Positions 61,933 to 64,000 of a stretch of DNA of 64,000 bases are shown one piece after another. Within the stretch, counting starts at the first letter, position 1. Each line of letters begins with the position of its first letter. The stretch lies in contig JACHLS010000015.1 of assembly GCA_014204635.1 (NCBI GenBank), forward strand, positions 29,004 through 93,003, in the 5' to 3' direction. Both the position numbers and the translations under genes were made by a program. The DNA is from Sporosarcina luteola. Lineage in GTDB: Bacteria; Bacillota; Bacilli; Bacillales_A; Planococcaceae. The notes beneath the pieces are model-generated. The model searched no databases and was not told the DNA's origin. It saw only the letters and a list, made by a program, of their open reading frames with translations.

Positions 61933-62376
61933 GTCAAAATAAGGTTTAAAGCGGCGCACAAGGAACTGAAGAGCTTGGCACCGGATTCACTTGCTATTGA
62001 TGCATTCCCCTTTAGAGTTGCGTGTGGAATTCGTCAAGGCATTCCAGGAGTTCAACAACGCGTACGAAGCGCTCGATGATTACAACGATGACATGGAAAC
62101 GTTTAAAGCGTTAACGGAACAAGTGAAGAGGCTGGAAGAGTACCTTGGTGTCTACCATATAGTGAAGGGATCGCTCCTAGGAGAAAAGGGGATGGAAATG
62201 ACCCAGAGCCGGATTACTCGTTAATTGAATTTTAGGGTGATAATACTGCCAAGCTCTACCACATCGAATCCACTTACATTGATCGTCTGCTGGAAGCTTA
62301 TGCCGCTAATAATCAGGATACGCTCAGTGATATTAAAAAAGCGCTCCAAAAACTTAACAAATCTGAATCGGAGTAA
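61933..62376 (+). pseudogene. Decayed 3' end of type I restriction subunit gene hsdR
   Basis: Three pieces in shifting frames join into one HsdR C-terminus: KVKIRFKAAHKELKSLAPDS; then, after a +1 shift near 62015, LELRVEFVKAFQEFNNAYEA and KRLEEYLGVYHIVKGSLL; then, after a second shift and an in-frame TAG, GDNTAKLYHIDSTYIDRLLE and NNQDTLSDIKKALQKLNKSE. The phrases match, from memory, the end of Bacillales HsdR helicase-nuclease subunits. No hsdM or hsdS remains. The area 61741-61932 before it holds nothing clear. Confidence 0.75.
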
Positions 62377-62408
62377 TATGTGTACGAAACGATAGTCTGA
62401 AAAGAGTG

Positions 62409-62515
62409 CTGCCGATCCAACGGAAGCAAGTGTTGAAGCCCTCCGGCGATTCAGGAGACCGCATCGCTTGTGGCGCAGTGAAAGTATTCCGTTTGGTTAC
62501 CTGCCTGGCGAATAA
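62409..62515 (+). pseudogene. Short startless frame before a terminator, unrecognised remnant
   Basis: Reads AADPTEASVEALRRFRRPHR and on to IPFGYLPGE before TAA, immediately followed by the hairpin at 62523. It may be the end of a lost gene downstream of hsdR. Low confidence. Confidence 0.25.
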
Positions 62516-62522
62516 AAAAAAT

Positions 62523-62562
62523 GAAGAAACCAACCATTTAATTCTGCTGTTGGCTTCTTTTT
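62523..62562 (+). terminator. Terminator after the hsdR remnant
   Basis: GAAG-CCAAC pairs with GTTGG-CTTC, then TTTTT. Between here and the RT start (62563-62841) I see only AT-rich sequence, a short ATACGA/TCGTAT hairpin and a TATAAT at 62769-62774. Confidence 0.75.
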
Positions 62563-62841
62563 ACTTTTGGTTATCATACGAGAACATCGTATTTCTACAA
62601 GACACTACTCCTAATGTTTTATGTTTTGATATTGCTAGCCTATTAGAGAAATATTTTATATAATTCGTTATCTTAAATTTATCAGTTGTTAATTCTTTAT
62701 TGATGGTACCTAAGCCACTTTAACCCTGTAAGCTTAGATTTAACACTATTTTCTTTTTTGAAATCTAGTATAATACAAAATAAGTATGTAAATATCAGTA
62801 AAAAAAGTAATGTGAAAGTTGGAAAGGGGTATCTATGAATA

Positions 62842-63915
62842 ATGAAGGAACCTGATTATAAGAAATATTTATATTTCGCTTTTAAGAAAGCTAAACATTT
62901 TGTGACAATGGAAACTTCTTTTGTTGAGCACACAGAAATAATATTCTTTGAACAATCACTTGATAAAAATATTGAGCGTTTGTCAAAACTTTTACAAAAC
63001 CCAGATGAGCTATCAAATGAGATAGAAGCGATGAAGGGGCATTTATATTTCTTTCCTAAATCTTTTGGTTCGAAAGGAGAACCGAGAGTTCGCCCAAAAG
63101 TAGTATTTCCTTTTGAATATCAGATTTTATGGACAGCAATCATTTTAGTTATCGGAGAATGGTTTGATACGAATGAAAGAGTGAAAAATACATTTTCTAT
63201 TTGTAATCAAAATATTAGAAAGCAATTCGACTGGATGGTTCCTTGGAGTTTTAACGGTAGGATAAAACGTTTAAAAAGTGCTGAAACCACGGAAAATGCG
63301 CTGTTTGAATCAAGTTATATTCATTACAACAATAATAGTTTATATGAAGGACATCAAATGGCCTTAAAAAAATTTGATACATATAGGATTCAAATTACGA
63401 AGAAGATGTTAGCTAATCAAACAGAAATTTATAGAGGGGATTTAGACATACAAGAGTTTTTTCCGACCCTAAAAATCGAAAAAGTAAAAGAAGCGTTAAA
63501 TAATAGATTTGATGAGTTAGACAAAATTAAAAATTTTAATAATGATTATTTTAATATATTAAGTGTTAGAAAAATTTTAGATGCTTTATTTGAATTGAGA
63601 ATTGATTACCCGGATATAAATAAATTAGCAAGTGACTACAAACAACTTTTATTAGATTATTACCGAAAGATTAATCCACATGATAAAAGAGAATTTGAGA
63701 TTAAACATTTAGTGGACTTTTTGAATAGTACTTTGCCATTAGATTTGATAGCATCAAATTTTTTGTCAAACTGTGCATTAAATTATTTCGTTGATAAAGA
63801 GATAGAAAAGGAACTAATAGAGGAAGTATTTATACTTCGCTATACAGATGATTATATAGTACTTGCAACAGATGAGAAGAAGTTAATAAAATTATTAGAT
63901 GAATCGATTTCATAA
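62842..63915 (+). CDS. Reverse transcriptase of the defence (UG/Abi-like) kind, C-terminus out of frame
   Basis: 357 codons. Finger motifs include YFFPKSFGSKGEPRVRPKVV and PWSFNGRIKRL; palm motif A is RGDLDIQEFFPTL, motif B' LPLDLIASNFLSN, and motif C YTDDY in ILRYTDDYIVLA. No maturase or group II intron features are seen, and AT-rich context beside Abi and hsdR sequences suggests an antiviral RT. The frame stops only 19 codons after YTDDY, too early for an RT; the +1 frame continues (next entry). ATG 62842 is 12 nt after GGAAAGGGG; a better-spaced ATG at 62835 gives only six codons. The exact RT class cannot be decided. Confidence 0.75.
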   Translation: MKEPDYKKYLYFAFKKAKHFVTMETSFVEHTEIIFFEQSLDKNIERLSKLLQNPDELSNEIEAMKGHLYFFPKSFGSKGEPRVRPKVVFPFEYQILWTAIILVIGEWFDTNERVKNTFSICNQNIRKQFDWMVPWSFNGRIKRLKSAETTENALFESSYIHYNNNSLYEGHQMALKKFDTYRIQITKKMLANQTEIYRGDLDIQEFFPTLKIEKVKEALNNRFDELDKIKNFNNDYFNILSVRKILDALFELRIDYPDINKLASDYKQLLLDYYRKINPHDKREFEIKHLVDFLNSTLPLDLIASNFLSNCALNYFVDKEIEKELIEEVFILRYTDDYIVLATDEKKLIKLLDESIS

Positions 63916-64000
63916 TTCCTCTTTTTTAAAATACAAACAAGGGCAGAATTTGCGGATTGTATCTCAAAAAACAGAAATCATGCGGCTTGAATCTGATTTA
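63899..64000 (+). CDS. Open frame continuing the RT in +1, runs off the right edge
   Basis: From ATG 63899, overlapping the RT stop by 17 nt, the +1 frame reads NRFHNSSFLKYKQGQNL then RIVSQKTEIMRLESDL to the edge without a stop. GQNLRIVSQKTEI resembles the GLxLNxxKTE motif that follows the YxDD hairpin in RTs at about this distance, so this is more likely the shifted RT C-terminus than a new gene. Cause may be mutation, programmed shifting or a sequence error. Confidence 0.5.
   Translation, partial: MNRFHNSSFLKYKQGQNLRIVSQKTEIMRLESDL

Noticed and set aside
62406..62663. 85-codon ORF after the hsdR relic
   Set aside because: Reads through a terminator hairpin and lacks a start context; another frame gives a more protein-like relic.
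62842..63915. Group II intron maturase
   Set aside because: No maturase X or HNH features, no intron RNA domain V-like sequence nearby, and the N-terminal region is unlike intron RTs.

Overview
The window looks like chromosome of a low-to-moderate GC, spore-forming member of the Bacillales, most likely Planococcaceae (Sporosarcina-like). Gene content and order follow Bacillus subtilis closely (prsA, scoC, yhaH, trpP, hit, ecsAB; uvrBA, yvlB, hprK-lgt-yvoD-ppaX-yvoF; yvcD-trxB-yvcI-rapZ-yvcK-whiA-crh; clpP; cggR-gapA-pgk-tpiA-gpmI-eno; secG-est-rnr-smpB-ssrA). TTG starts are frequent and ribosome binding sites are strong. The family assignment is an inference from synteny and protein resemblance; no search was run.

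Layout. 1-5.2 kb: a GalT-like gene cut by the left edge, a small membrane protein, a VOC protein, yheB/yheA and hemZ. 5.2-6.2 kb: no gene, but three tandem copies of a ~261-bp repeat with embedded GCGCAT motifs. 6.2-18.5 kb: the yha block (yhaR, an RsbR-like STAS protein, mgsA, yhzD, an XRE/membrane-protein operon, yhaQP ABC exporter, yhaO-yhaN-yhaM nuclease operon, prsA, a 30-residue YjcZ-type peptide). 18.6-20.8 kb: an accessory MerR regulator with a C45-type hydrolase behind a 19-bp-spaced MerR-type promoter. 21-25.8 kb: scoC, yhaH, trpP, hit and ecsAB. At about 25.8-26.3 kb this block joins a second B. subtilis-like block that lies elsewhere in that chromosome.

26-44 kb: uvrBA, yvlB, hprK to yvoF, yvcD, trxB, yvcI-rapZ-yvcK-whiA-crh, a tRNA-Arg(CCG), and clpP behind a CtsR operator. 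44-46.7 kb: a lemA/TPM pair, then a repeat array with exact 21-bp phasing and two ~145-bp cores related to the 5.2-kb repeats, then a glutaredoxin-like gene. 46.7-53.8 kb: the glycolytic cggR operon. 53.9-58.5 kb: secG, est, rnr, smpB and the tmRNA gene ssrA.

58.5-64 kb is an AT-rich accessory region starting exactly at ssrA. It holds decayed coding remnants, an intact Abi_C-type abortive-infection gene, a second, diverged and probably broken ssrA copy whose tag frame is shifted, a secreted repeat protein, the decayed 3' end of a type I restriction hsdR gene, and a reverse transcriptase of the defence (UG/Abi) kind whose C-terminus is frame-shifted near the right edge. The two ssrA copies share a 32-bp identical 3' end like an attachment-site duplication. 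I read this as a defence-gene island at ssrA continuing past the window. The strongest candidates for something new are the phased GCGCAT repeat family and the duplicated tmRNA flanking an Abi gene, next to the RT.
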